From positions 3,348,001 to 3,412,000 of the forward strand of contig CM066310.1 in the NCBI GenBank assembly GCA_033807695.1: a stretch of DNA of 64,000 nt, given 5' to 3'. Below, piece by piece: positions 22,112-32,839 of this stretch. Position 1 is the first letter of the stretch, and each line of letters starts with the position of its first letter. This DNA is from Daedaleopsis sinensis. Taxonomy: Eukaryota > Basidiomycota > Agaricomycetes > Polyporales > Polyporaceae. The position numbers and the translations under genes are program-made. The notes under the pieces were generated by a model. That model was not told where the DNA came from. It did not search any database and saw only the letters and a program-made list of their open reading frames with translations.

Positions 22112-23458
22112 TTAGGCTGTCGACGGTAAGATGTGTCCTATGCGTGGCCCAGGACGTTCTTTCACCGTTGCCACCACTTCTATTCCCGCATCTTGTACAA
22201 TGGCAAACAGGTGATACGCTTCCACTTGTCGCTCCGCAAGCGTCGTTCGGGGAGGTTTTACTTGGTAGTGCAATTCCGTGAAATCCAATCGAAGATGCTT
22301 CAAGGATGGAAAAGACCCGTTGGAAGCGATCACGCGGCTAAGTTTCTCACATGCGGGGGAGCAGTCGATAGATACGCTCTCGACAGAGCAGAAGAACTCC
22401 AAGGATAGCCGCGTGAGTTTCTGCAGAGGCTGGTGTTGGGGATCAGCGAGTGTGTCGGCGAATGTGTCGAAGAAAAATGGAGATATCCGAGGTGTAGGGT
22501 CGGCGCTGTTGTCGTGTAGAGCTTGTACGAAGGTATGCAACGCATTGTAGAAGAATCGCAGGGAGCGGAGGGATGGGCAGAAGCGAAGTGCTTCGCATAC
22601 TCGAACGATGTGCTCGCCTGCATAACGACGTTCAGCATGTGGGAAGGACGAGAATAGGGCGCGGTACATACGAGTCACCCCCAAGACAAAGCCTCCCATG
22701 TGAAAATTATTTGGATCCAAGATTTTGAAGGCGCAATGCGTGAGCGTGGCTCCCAGATCAGGTAGCAGTGACATCCACACTTTGCAAATGTACGTTGGGG
22801 TTAGCAGCTCCAGCGAGCTGAGCAAAGAAAGTGCGCCGCTTTGGTGCATGGCGACACAAAGTGCTTCGTTGTCATTCGTGGGTGCTTGGAACGTAGCGCT
22901 CCCATCGAACCGAAGCGATTGGAGCGAATGACAGGGTGAGGTTGAAGGTGGAGGGGCTGGTCCAACCTTTCGATGACTACCGATCTCGAAGTCCAAGAGC
23001 GAGAGATCCAAAAGGGTAGGTATATCGCGTATAACTGCTATGAGCTCCACATTGTGCCAGATTCTGAATGATCCCAAAGTGAGAGATCGGAGGTTAGGGA
23101 ACCGCGTGCAGTCAAACGGCGCGCGGGAGAAGTCCGACCAGTGAGTCATGCCGTAGGTCGTAACTCGAACCGTCATGGATCGGATGTACTGTGCGATATG
23201 TGGACTATGTTGAAGAATCAGCTCGAGTTGATCTCGACGAATAGACTGGCCAGTAGACGTCGAAGGCAGCGATGCGTGGGAGAAGAGGTGGTACTGAGCT
23301 CGTGTTGCCCATTCACGACAGACAAGTGCACAGCAGGTCAACGCATGCAGATCGTCCTTCAGGATGTCGATGAAACATTGATAGATATCGAATGGTAAGC
23401 GAGAGTGGGCAACTGTCAAGGGGATCCCCCCGTTATAGGTTGGCGAAATCGACACCAA
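22112..23458 (-). CDS. F-box protein, class I (start not resolved)
   Basis: The frame is open from about 23458 to 22112. A family intron (22671-22618, donor GTATGT, phase 1, C|GC GAG CAC) is in frame, so retention would not disrupt the protein. F-box: RLPFDIYQCFIDILKDD and CCALVCREWATRAQYHLFS. The remainder follows the paralogue at 18.9-20.3 kb (FPNLRSLTLGSFRIW, FCPSLRSLRFFYNALHTF). No in-frame ATG precedes the F-box; the frame begins after a TTG, so a short upstream exon (as in the gene at 5208) is needed or the gene is 5'-damaged. About 430 aa spliced. Confidence 0.6.
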   Translation of the reverse strand: MVSISPTYNGGIPLTVAHSRLPFDIYQCFIDILKDDLHALTCCALVCREWATRAQYHLFSHASLPSTSTGQSIRRDQLELILQHSPHIAQYIRSMTVRVTTYGMTHWSDFSRAPFDCTRFPNLRSLTLGSFRIWHNVELIAVIRDIPTLLDLSLLDFEIGSHRKVGPAPPPSTSPCHSLQSLRFDGSATFQAPTNDNEALCVAMHQSGALSLLSSLELLTPTYICKVWMSLLPDLGATLTHCAFKILDPNNFHMGGFVLGVTRMYRALFSSFPHAERRYAGEHIVRVCEALRFCPSLRSLRFFYNALHTFVQALHDNSADPTPRISPFFFDTFADTLADPQHQPLQKLTRLSLEFFCSVESVSIDCSPACEKLSRVIASNGSFPSLKHLRLDFTELHYQVKPPRTTLAERQVEAYHLFAIVQDAGIEVVATVKERPGPRIGHILPSTA

Positions 23459-23783
23459 GCACTTTATTAGTCGATTTCCTAAAGATCGAAAGCAATGAGT
23501 ACATTACCTGGTGATGTTCGCTGCTCGCTCATTCTGTGGTCTCAGTGCTGAGTAGATCAAGCTCTAGATCTTGGCTCGGAGATGAGGACCGTGAATGCTG
23601 GGATCATAAGTTACGAAAAGTGTTGACAAACCCCATATCGAGCACCTCACCTACAGTACGTAGAAGGAATGAGTTGTGTTATGTTGAGCAGCAAATTTGA
23701 GGGATTGATAGACTTTGGATGGTGAATCAGGTGAGGTGAGATTGTAGATGATGGAGGTCGATTGAAAAGAAGCTTTTCGGCGT
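23459..23783. other. Spacer between an F-box gene and an F-box pseudogene
   Basis: 325 bp. It may contain the missing first exon of the gene at 22112-23458, but no convincing ATG and donor combination was found. Confidence 0.3.
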
Positions 23784-25262
23784 CTATGTGCCAGCTAAGC
23801 GCACACCAATTCGCATCGAAGCGGCGCAGTAAGTCAAGTCAGTATCGAGTCCAGCTGGTGTACTTGTAAAGCAGTAAACTATTGGTAGACATTGGACCTG
23901 GGGAAGGATATTCAACTCCACTTGTCCAGATTTTTCAAACAGACCAAAGGCACTCCTCCACCTAGTAGCGAGAATTGCGTCCGAGTCACTCTCTTGACTC
24001 GGATCAGAACCCGTGACATTCAGAGTCGCCTTGTAGTGTCTCTGAATGCGCACCGTAACCACAAGCCGCTTAAAGCACGGGTATAGAGACCAATAACGAG
24101 ATTGCATGGACCCGGAAGGAAACTTGAGAGAGCGGCCACGTTGGGGAACTTGAAAGTGAGAGTCGAAGACTGCCCGCCCAAGTCGAGCGCAGAGTGCATC
24201 GTTAGCACAGACCATCTTTCCTTCACGCTCGACGAGATCCATCTTGATCTCTGCGAGTTTCGGGAACAGGACGGGAGTGCGCTCGAGAATCATAGTACAC
24301 AGACGCCTCATGAACAAGGCCAAGAAGGGCGTTGTGCGAGTGAGAGCGTGTTGAGCAAGCGTGCAGACGCGATTGCGTCAAACATTTGGTCGTATAGCTT
24401 CGGAGTGCCTGCAGGATTTTGGTTTACACAGTGAGCATATATGCTCGCTCCCCTGAATCTCGGGGTTCTCGGAGTAGTGATGTGCGCACCTTCCCAATCC
24501 TCGTGCACGACCAGACTCAGATGGTGCAGTCTCCAGCCCACATCCTGTATGAACTTTGTCAACGGGATGCACTGCGCCTCCAACCCGAGGTCGGGATTGA
24601 GCACTTCGACAGAGAGTACATGCTTGAACATCAGCAGGGCGTCCACGAACCGGTCCGCGCCCGCGCAGCTAGAGTGCTTGACCGACAATCTCTTCAATGC
24701 GGGAAAGGCGGTGACCGAGCAGCCATGGCGTCGCGTGGCTCGGAAAAGCTCGTTGCGTCGGAGGAGGTGGGTGTCTTCCTCGGCGCGCAACGCCGCAGAC
24801 GCTTTGGTTAGAAGTCTCGGACCCTCAAAATCGGCGTTGTCGAAACGGAGGTCGGCGAGCGATGTGAGGAGTGCGAGGGCGTCGACTACGTAGAGGACCT
24901 CGCGCAGGAATACCTCAGAGAGCGTGAGGGCACGGTGGACGTGCGGGAGGTACGCGAACGGGAGCAGGGCCGGGGCGAGCTCAACGCGTGGATAAACAAT
25001 GCAACCGGTGTGCTGCGAGTGGCTGGTACTGGTTAGCTCACGGACGAGCTCGCCAAGGGTGAGGTTGGAAGCCATGAGGGTCGATAATTGTATGGCGGCA
25101 GTTAGAGTGCCAGTGTGAACAGATCTAGATGTGGTGTGAAAAAGGAGATCGCGGGCATAGGGAAGCAGAGTATGGCCGGCGAGGGCGCATGTTCGGAGAG
25201 CGTCGTGATCATCCGCAAGGGCGTCGAGAAAAACATATAACAGTACTTTCGAGGGGGAGAGC
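23784..25262 (-). pseudogene. F-box gene with frameshifts, class I-like
   Basis: Three frames are needed to read one protein. Near 25245 the start MLLALPLE must shift frame to continue as VLLYVFLDALADD and then HDALRTCALAGHTLLPYARD, an F-box. The next frame is open from about 25230 to 24310 with leucine-rich segments (LLTSLADLRFDNADFEG). A second shift around 24310-24345 separates ARLLNTLSL from FLALFMRRLCTMILERTP, which continues to 23784. At the expected family intron the donor position reads GGGAGCGA instead of G|GTGCGT, so that intron has probably lost its donor. Frameshifts plus donor loss argue for a decayed gene, although sequencing error could explain either shift. Confidence 0.65.
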
Positions 25263-25696
25263 TAGAAGCATATTCAGTCGTTTGGAGATACTGTGAAGAT
25301 GCGAGAGTCTCAAAAGTCAGTGAGTGGGGTGGTCGACGTCGTGGTTGGAAATAACTTAGCATCTCCGGCGATGAATCGACAAAAACGCTGTGTTCAAACC
25401 GATCCCCGTCCGATAATTGCGACAAGAGACACTGAGGCTTACCGGTCGCTAATATACATGTCAACAATACGCAGCCCTTCATGAGATTATGTCAGTCTCT
25501 GAGACTCGAAGGCATATATGTATATCAAAACACGTCGAAGCTCGGGTGGCTGATCCCTAATATTGACCCTATCGCTCGTCGATGACTGAGAAATAATTGA
25601 CAACGGTTAGCATGTCGTTTGTACTGGTCGGAGATGACGATGGCACACGCACTTTGCACTGTTCTGACGCCTGCTTGCCTAACCACGCTCACCCAC
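25263..25696. other. Intergenic, no feature seen
   Basis: A 430-bp spacer between the F-box pseudogene and the next F-box gene. No supported frame. Confidence 0.3.
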
Positions 25697-27078
25697 TCAC
25701 ATGTACATGGTTGAACCCTTCCAAACCTCGACCGCGACCTCGCACCCGGCCGCCTCAAACGCACTAAACGCAGCCCTCACGCCATCCGCGCGCTTCGCCA
25801 GACTGGCCTGCACAACGTCCCAGGGCATCTCCCACTCGTACCGCGCGAGATTGGGCTCCTCGACCCGCACGCTCACCCGCGCGAACGACGGATAGTAGCC
25901 GTGCGCGGTGAGCACGTCCGCCAGGCGCGTGGCGGCGGGCGCGCACGAGTGCAGGCTGCACGCCATGCCGTCGATCTTGAACGTCAGCTGCCTGAGGGCC
26001 GGGAAGGGCACGGAACCGGCAGCGCGCGTGTCACTCCCAGCGGCCGGCGGGGTGAGGAGGTCGGCGAGTGCGGCGAGGAAGAACGGCGAGCTGGTGGGTG
26101 CGGCGCCGGGGGCGAGCATGGCGTCGAGGGGATAGTCCCGGAAGGAGCCGTGCATGACGTGGTTGTTGACTTTGCGCGCGGTTTCGTGGGCACGCAGCTC
26201 GATGGCGATCGAGGTCAGGTTTGGGGATGTGAGGAATCTGTGGTAAACATTGATGATGTCTGCTTCTGTTTGCGGAGGACGCGTCAGGGCGAAACGTGAG
26301 AGCAAAGGAGGGGTGGCTCACGTTGAGAAAGAATTTCTGTTCGGGTTCCAACTTCCTCGGCGATGCTCAATCCAAGGTGGCGAAGGGAGGACGCGAGGGA
26401 AGGGAGGACGCTGACCCACGAGTAACTTTCACGGACCGTGCTCCCGAAGAGGTCCAACGAAGAGAGCGTGGAAATGTGTCCGAGATCGAGCATTTCACGA
26501 GCGAATTCGTTCGGAAGACCCCAGCCTGTCATGCGTAGAGCTCGCAAAGATCGCGTTTCATGAGGTTCTTCCTGCCCTGGACGGTCGTTCGGTGTGATAT
26601 AGGGCGGCTCTCGTTCCAGGTCTAGGTTGTGGGCTATACGAACCATGTCAAGGGTGAAATGCTGCAGACGAGGGATAGAAACAAGCGTAGAGTAGATGCA
26701 GTCAAGACTCGGGATCGTAAACAGCTGGAGAGTGAGCGAACGGAGGTTGGGAAGCCAGTAGAATTCGAACGTTTGGCGCCCACGCCACTGCATCGCGCGA
26801 TAGCTCACGTTCGCGTCGACCTTGAGGGTGAGCGAGCGGACGAACACAGCAAGGTAGGGCTTGTGCTCGAGGATTTCCTCAAACTCCAGCCAGCGGTCGG
26901 ATGCCCGGTCTGGGAACAGTGAGATGGTGATGGAGGAAAAGAGGACGGCTTGCGAACCGTGCGCCCAGTCCCGGCAGACCAGGGCGCATTTGGAGACCTC
27001 GGAGGGTTCCGAGGCGAGGAGCGGGAAGGTGTTGTCGAAGATTTCTTGCGGGAGAGCGATGGCGGACATAGTGTGCAT
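25697..27078 (-). CDS. F-box protein, class I
   Basis: Exons 27078-26322 and 26265-25697 (56-nt phase-1 intron), 441 aa. The N-terminus MHTMSAIALPQEIFDNTFPL and the following KCALVCRDWAHGSQAVLFSS form an F-box. Leucine-rich segments include WLPNLRSLTLQLFTIPSLD and ISTLSSLDLFGSTV. The C-terminal exon ends CEVAVEVWKGSTMYM. An alternative start is the second Met (MSAIALP). It is more divergent than the other class I genes but keeps the family intron position. Predicted SCF receptor; target unknown. Confidence 0.74.
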
Positions 27079-27485
27079 TGTGAGTCACTGGATATCGACG
27101 AAAAGCGGGGTTTTATGCGTGCCTCCACGAGGGTAGAGCGTGAGCAGCGCGTGGTGAGCTAGAAGAGAAACGGGGACAAAGGATACTGATGCCAATATCG
27201 TTCCTTTGTCCCAACACACAGCGTGCATCCGTGGTCAATCGGCATGTGGAGAGAAAGCAACCTCAGTCGTTTATCCCAGAGTCACTACGATTGATGGACA
27301 GTGCATGACGTCATGATCTGTACATCGTGTACGGACCTCGTAGTACAGTAACGGTAACCTCGAAGGGAAGAGCCCGCGGAAACGATGCGAAGTCAGCACC
27401 AGGTCCGGACACTAACAGATATCAGCACTGTCCAAGGCCTCGTCGACATCTCGCTCGCACCCAAGTCACAAGTACACACCTCCAC
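27079..27485. other. Intergenic, no feature seen
   Basis: A 407-bp spacer between two minus-strand F-box genes, containing the promoter of the gene starting at 27078. Nothing else supported. Confidence 0.3.
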
Positions 27486-29136
27486 TCAAAACAACGCAGG
27501 GTTCACAGACCTATTCACCCGGACCTCGATCTGCACGCCCGCCGCCTCGAACGGCGCGAACACCGCCCGCACTGCGGCCAATCGGTTCTCGAGAGACGGC
27601 CGACGCGCGCCCCCGTACACGTACAGCATCATCCGCGGCTCCAGCACGTCCACCGCTACCCGCTGAAGCCTCGGGCACGGGCTTCCGCACTCGCGTGCAC
27701 ATTCGGTACTGGGGCCCCCAGCATCACTCGGAGATCCTGTGATTGTGACTGGGCGGTGGAGCCTGTGCGCGAGCTCGGAGACGGGTGATGTCCACGCCGC
27801 GAGACTCGGCGCGGTCGCGTGTATCCGGAACGCGAGCTGCTCCAGGAGCGGACAGGGATACTCTACTTCTGCATGAGCATGAGCGCGTGAGGGTGAGGGA
27901 CGACTGGGAAGGGGGGTGCAGAGCGCGTCGCATAGCGCGGGGACGAGCAGCGGGGAGAGGACGGCAGCCGCGGGGTCGTGCGCCCAGCGCGCCATCGAGC
28001 TGTGCGCGTCGTACTCGACGCACAGCGAGCGCAGGCCGGGGAGCGCGCGGAGCGCAGAGCAGACTCGGGTGATGTTCTCGCCTGCACAACGAACACGTGC
28101 CTACTCGTCAGTACATGTCCGGGACTCAGACAGTGGGGCGAATAGACGGGCACGTACGCGCGTGCGCGGCCATCTCGAGCGAGTCGGCCGCCAGCACCTC
28201 CGCGACGCTCAGCGCGCAGTGCTGCAGGGACCTCCCGAGCGCTGGGAGCGCGGTGAGCCAGCCGGTCGTCGCGCGCGGGGAGAAAAGCTCCAGGTCGAGG
28301 GGGCTGAGCGCGCCCCGTTCGAGGAGCGCGCGCGCGAAGGCCGCCGCCTGTTCTTCTTCCCACTTGGGCGGCCATGGGGCCATCTTGATCGTCGAGAGGC
28401 TGAACTTCTTCAGCCGCGGGAGGGGGCGTTGGCGAGTGTCGCCTGCGGCTGGGGAAGACGAAGACGAAGACGGGTCCCCGGGGGCGATGGGAGGGGTATA
28501 TGCAGCGTGCCGACCACCTGCAAGGATCGTCCCGGCGATGTTGTGGTGGGTCGGAGGAGGCGCGACAGGCATCCTATACCCGTTGAGTACGGGGGCGCCC
28601 AAGCCTGCGCGGCCGCGGCTGCGCATGGTCCGGATGTGGCCCGGGAAGACGAAGCTTACCTCGTTGAGCACAAGCTCTTCCAGTGCCGGGAGCGACTGCA
28701 TGAGAGACACGAGGTCCAGCATCGACTTGAAGCCCATCCGAGTGAGCGTGAGCGAGCGCACGTATGGGAACCGCGTGAAGTCGAACGTGTCCACGCCGCG
28801 CCAGTCGACGGGGGGCATCCCGATTCCGGCGTACACGGTGAGGGCGCGAACGTAGAGTGCGAGGTGCGGGTTTTCGTGAAGCAAGGAGACGAACCGGGTC
28901 CACCGGTGCGCAGGCGAGTTCGTGCGCGAGGGGAGGTGCTTCCAATGTTGTGTGGGATCGTGCGGGGTCGTGCTCTCTGCGGCGAAGGTGAGGTCGGAGA
29001 AGAGGTGAAAGCGGGAGCGTGCGATCCACGCGCGCGAGACGAGCGCACAGGTCGCTAGAGCGTGTGGGTCGTCGGCGAAGGTGTCGATGACATGCTCGAC
29101 GATGTCCAGGGGCAGTGGCAGCGGGCTGGTGGACAT
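27486..29136 (-). CDS. F-box protein, class I, long form
   Basis: Exons 29136-28158 and 28081-27486 (76-nt phase-1 intron, C|GC GAG AAC), 524 aa, the longest of the local family. F-box: LPLPLDIVEHVIDTFADD and CALVSRAWIARSRFHLFSD. Leucine-rich stretches follow (FPYVRSLTLTRMGFKSMLDL, LPALEELVLNEVSFVF). A Pro/Ser-rich insertion with SSSSSS and AAGDTRQ (near 28430-28620) accounts for the extra length. The C-terminal exon contains VCSALRALPGLRSLCVEYD. A remnant of a related gene's intron junction (EMAAHAR...GENIS) is seen at 40.6 kb. Confidence 0.76.
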
Positions 29137-29858
29137 GGTGGGTGCACAGAGGCGAGTGATGTTTGGCGCGCGCAGCGCAGGCAGTGCGACGACACTGGAC
29201 AGAGATCGTGTGCACGTACGTAACGCATCAGCGCAGTAAAGACCCATATGCATGTGCCATGCACTCAGCATGCACTGGAGCAGCGTAGTAGAGTTGAACT
29301 CGAGCCGCTGCTACAGCATTCCTCGTCGCACGTATCGGATGGGCCCTATGAGAGGCTGGAAGGTTGATCGCATAGCGAGTATACTTCATGAGCTCAATAG
29401 ACTTGCATTGATGAGGGCTAGAATTGGGACTTACCAGAAGCATAGAAAACCATGTCATTGAAGGCAGCGAGTTGCCGACCCCAAAGTGTATGGGGTATCT
29501 GGACGCGCTGGATATCATCGGTCGAGTCGTCATGAAGTTCTGCGACACCGATTCAAGTCGCCGTAGAGATTTCCTGGATGGTAGAGCTAGCTGTGTCTAT
29601 CTGCACGTCGACAGAGTCCTAATTCGCCATGGTAGTAATTCATCAGCTCCAAGACCTGAGGCCTGAGGAGTCGGTTTGTGTTGCTGGCAGCTTGATCCTG
29701 AGCAGCGTTGCACGTCATCTGAAGTGCGAGTGAGAGGTGGGCGACGAGGAATACAGTTGAGATGTGATGTAGTATACGCGCAAGTTCAACGAGGGAGGGG
29801 CACGAAGGAGAGAATCGAGGAAGCAAGAGGACGCTAGCCGAGCACGACAGGAAATATG
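29137..29858. other. Intergenic, no gene seen
   Basis: A 720-bp spacer between the F-box gene and the decayed formamidase copy. Short frames on both strands lack recognisable content. Confidence 0.35.
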
Positions 29859-29874
29859 CGCGTGACGTCACGCG
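29859..29874. promoter_or_regulatory. Perfect 16-bp palindrome with a TGACGTCA core
   Basis: CGCGTGACGTCACGCG is a perfect palindrome centred on a consensus CRE (ATF/CREB-type site). It lies upstream of the formamidase pseudogene, at the place equivalent to the CRE-like box upstream of the intact gene at 40.5 kb. Flanking sequence (tatcacagtgact versus tgtcacggtgact) is also conserved. Confidence 0.5.
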
Positions 29875-29999
29875 TACTATCACAGTGACTGTAACTTGGG
29901 CTTCTGCCGCGCGCCACTCGAACGCAACTCGGACGAGGACGTTGGCAAGGACGATGACCGACAGCTCTCGAACAACGACTACGACCGGCACTAATGCAT

Positions 30000-30480
30000 C
30001 ACGATTTGGCATCAGAGGTCTGTGGTCACTCGTACGTCCTCTCCTATTGCATCCCGCACACCCCGAATTTACCCTCCTCTTCTGACCCCATGCACAGCAA
30101 TCAAGAACCAGATGAAACCTGCGGTTCACCTAACCGTCCTTAACGACAAGTCGTATGTCAAGACCCCGCCCTTCAAAACGCGATCCTTTCACTGACGAGG
30201 AGCTCTATGCTACGGCCGGGATCGATCCAGGTAAGCCAACAGACAGGGTCCCCGTCCTTATCTCTACTTCTAGCCCCTTCCCACCCTGCGCCAGACATCC
30301 GCGAAGTGACGCGCTCCCCCGTTCGCCGCATGACCGCCTTCCTTATGTAGCGTACGGTTTCAGTCCTGCTGACGCGTACACGTTTTGCAGCGTCGCGAGA
30401 GATCTTCGCCCCGTGCATGAAGTGGTCAGTGCTCTCCCCATGGGCAGTACTTTCTGCTCCTCCGCTAACGGCTGTCTAGG
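30000..30480 (+). pseudogene. Formamidase/acetamidase 3' fragment with retained upstream region
   Basis: Compared with the intact gene at 38.9-40.2 kb, this copy keeps AIKNQ-MKPAVHLTVLNDKSYVKT, TDEELYATAGID and, after an intron-like gap, DIREVTRSPVRRMTAFL. A frameshift and stop follow, then YGFSPADAYTFCSVARDL and HEVV in another frame. The upstream promoter-like sequence (29.86-30.0 kb) is still similar to that of the intact gene, but exons 1-3, about two thirds of the coding region, are missing. It is therefore an internally deleted, frameshifted duplicate, not retro-derived, because intron sequence is retained. Confidence 0.7.
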
Positions 30481-30759
30481 CCATACGTCGACATGCGGTA
30501 AGCCCCGCATCCACTACACCAGCCCGTTGCGACCAGACTCACTGCGCCCAAGACCGACCGTACGAACCAGGAATCGACTCGGAGTTGGGAGTTTCTTCTT
30601 TCGCGATTGATTTCTAACATGTCTGCGTCCCCTCTATGGATAGTATGTGAACATGACTCTGCCGCTTCACTATTCTTTATGCTGAACGTTCTTTTCAGCG
30701 CTCGTATCGCAATCTTTGTGCACTGTACCCCACGCTTCAAGCGCCTATGAAGTCATGCG
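30481..30759. other. Intergenic, no feature seen
   Basis: A 280-bp spacer between two pseudogenes; nothing supported. Confidence 0.3.
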
Positions 30760-32070
30760 CGCTCATCGTACTGCGCTCGTACAAAGACGGCATGCGCCGC
30801 TATCGACCGAGCTCCTGCGAATACCTAGACCCAAAGGCACTCCGGGATCTGTCTCTCATCTGCCGTTGCCTCGTTGCCCCCGCACGGAAGCAATTCTTCC
30901 GAGAAATCCTTCTCGGACGGTGGACTACCGAGCCTTTCTTACAGCTCCTCGCCTCTGACTCCTCCTTCGGTGGACTGGTACACAGTCTCACCATCTTTTA
31001 CTCCGTCATTTTTACACCCATCACAAATTCTCTGAACTTCGCGCTCTTCACGAACCTGAAGCACCTCACGCTGGACTCCCTCGTTTTCCGATCATGGAAT
31101 CAGCTTTTCCAGCGACTCCTCGCGTCGGTCCCCTCGCTGAAATCTCTGAATTGCTTCGCACTCACGGTGAACCCGCGGAAGAAACGGAGTTCTCAAGTCC
31201 CTAACGGTCACGCAGGCAACGTCCCCTCGAGCTCCGTATCGCTTGTATCTCTGACAATGGAAGATGTGTAATTTGACCACGGCGTGTTCGTGGAGCACAT
31301 TCTGTCCGCGAACGTTGCGCCCCATCTGCGCTCTCTCGACATCTCTTTCAGGTCGAACAACTGGCATTTCTATTGGATGCCCGTCATTCGCTCCGCCAGT
31401 CAAACTCTAGAGCATGTCAGTATCTCGATGAGCGACGCTTCCAACCCCGCCAGTATTTCAGCACCCGGTGCGTACGTGCTGTCTGTAATAATATGCCGGT
31501 GCACGCTCTGATAGACACTGCACAGATGGCCCCCATAGTTACGTGCTCGATGCCCTCGCTACCGCCTCTCGACTATCCACCCTCGTCATCCGCTACTGTC
31601 CCGATCCCGAGGTATACGACATTACGACACGGGTCGGGGAACTTACGATGGCGCTCAGCGCACTGCTCGACCGATCGCCGGTCCCGTTCCCCGACCTCTC
31701 ACACATCACTCTGCATCTGGTCGATCGCGGACCAGTGCGGAATCCCCCAGATCCAGTGCACTGGCAGCCGGCTGGCCTCGCGCGGTCCCTCGTGGACGCG
31801 AGTCGGTATCCCAATCTTACCCGGATTACGATTGCTGTCACGCACGAGCGTAGGGGCCGCAACGTCGCTTTCTGGTACCCCACTAGGACGATCGCCGGCT
31901 CGGAGTGGATATCCGAAGCGGTGTATAAGAAGTGGCGCGAGGCGTGCGCTGTCTTCGAGGCGCGCGAAGGAATCGCTGTGGAGGTCGTAATGTCTCCCAT
32001 CTCGGAGGAGGAGAAGGCTGCGCTCAGATTCCATGACCATGGTCACAGCAGTCACGATGGTTCACATTAG
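30760..32070 (+). pseudogene. Class II F-box pseudogene (N-terminal deletion and premature TAA)
   Basis: It is a tandem paralogue of the gene at 32.8-34.1 kb, including the upstream box. Relative to that gene, the sequence from the start codon to just before CEYLDPK is deleted: CGAGCTCC runs straight into TGCGAATACCTAGAC. A TAA at 31269-31271 interrupts the frame where the paralogue reads NGSFDHS. After the stop the frame continues to 32070 with the family intron (31468-31526, GTGCGT donor) and STLVIRYCPDPEVYD. With no F-box start and an internal stop it cannot make the family protein. Confidence 0.75.
30772..30815 (+). promoter_or_regulatory. Class II F-box 5' box (in pseudogene)
   Basis: tgcgctcgtacaaa, then gcgccgctatcgaccgagc, nearly identical to 32784-32823 upstream of the intact gene. 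Confidence 0.4.
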
Positions 32071-32780
32071 TGAGATATGGATATGTGACTGACGTCTCTC
32101 GCTCCGCGCGTTGACGATGACTACAGATGGGTAGGTTTAGCCGCATGTACCCGCTACGTACGATAGCCCCGCGTACTAACGCGTATGCGCCTACAGACGT
32201 ATACCGTCTAGTCGGTGTGACAACATTCCGGATCTCTCTGCGCCCTCCCCTTCAGGCTTGAAAGCTGCGTTCACACCACTCGCGCACCATTAGCTCGCTC
32301 TTTCCTGGACCCTTTATTATGACGTTGTTAGGCTTCTCGGATCTCCAATGCTACCTCGTATCTTGCAAGCTCTCTCGTAGAGTTCATCGAGTAGAATCCA
32401 TCGATCATCCGACTCAAAGTTGTCTAGAGTCTTCCCTCCGACTTACACCATTCCCATTGTTTCCTTTCTGGTCGAGGTTGTTTCAGAGCCCTCAGAGGTA
32501 TGCAAGTGGGCCTTAGTTTGCCGGGACTAGATGTATAAACCACCTCTGTCTGCTCCCTCACCGACATGAACTTTCCGATGAATCTCTCCTTAATTTCTAA
32601 GATTTTCGTGTCATTTCAATGGTATGTGAACAGGACTCGTGCTAAGTTACTCCCCTTCATGCTAAGCTTTCTTATTCACAGTTCTCATGCATCGGTCTCG
32701 GTCGCAACTGGTTACTGTTTGACTAGTACTGTACTCTGTACTAGCACCCTTAAGCGCCTGCCAAGTCATCGGGCGGACGC
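32071..32780. other. Intergenic; part of a 2-kb tandem duplication
   Basis: About 2 kb of sequence, including 32200-32305 downstream of the pseudogene, resembles 34220-34330 downstream of the next gene (shared ttcacacc.ctcgcgcacca.tagctcgctct). The duplication unit thus covers gene plus flanks. No other gene seen. Confidence 0.4.
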
Positions 32781-32783
32781 GGC

Positions 32784-32823
32784 GCGCGTACAAAAACGGC
32801 GTGCGCCGTTATCGACCGAGCTC
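32784..32823 (+). promoter_or_regulatory. Conserved 5' box of class II F-box genes
   Basis: gcgcgcgtacaaaaacgg, then gcgccgttatcgaccgagc, about 17-56 bp before the ATG at 32840. Shared with 30772, 21.9 kb (minus) and 11.8 kb (minus). Confidence 0.45.
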
Positions 32824-32839
32824 CCTTCCTCCAACCACC

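Noticed and set aside
27916..29058. Plus-strand frame of 380 codons opposite the F-box gene at 27.5-29.1 kb
   Set aside because: Antisense shadow; the minus strand carries the recognisable F-box and splice sites.
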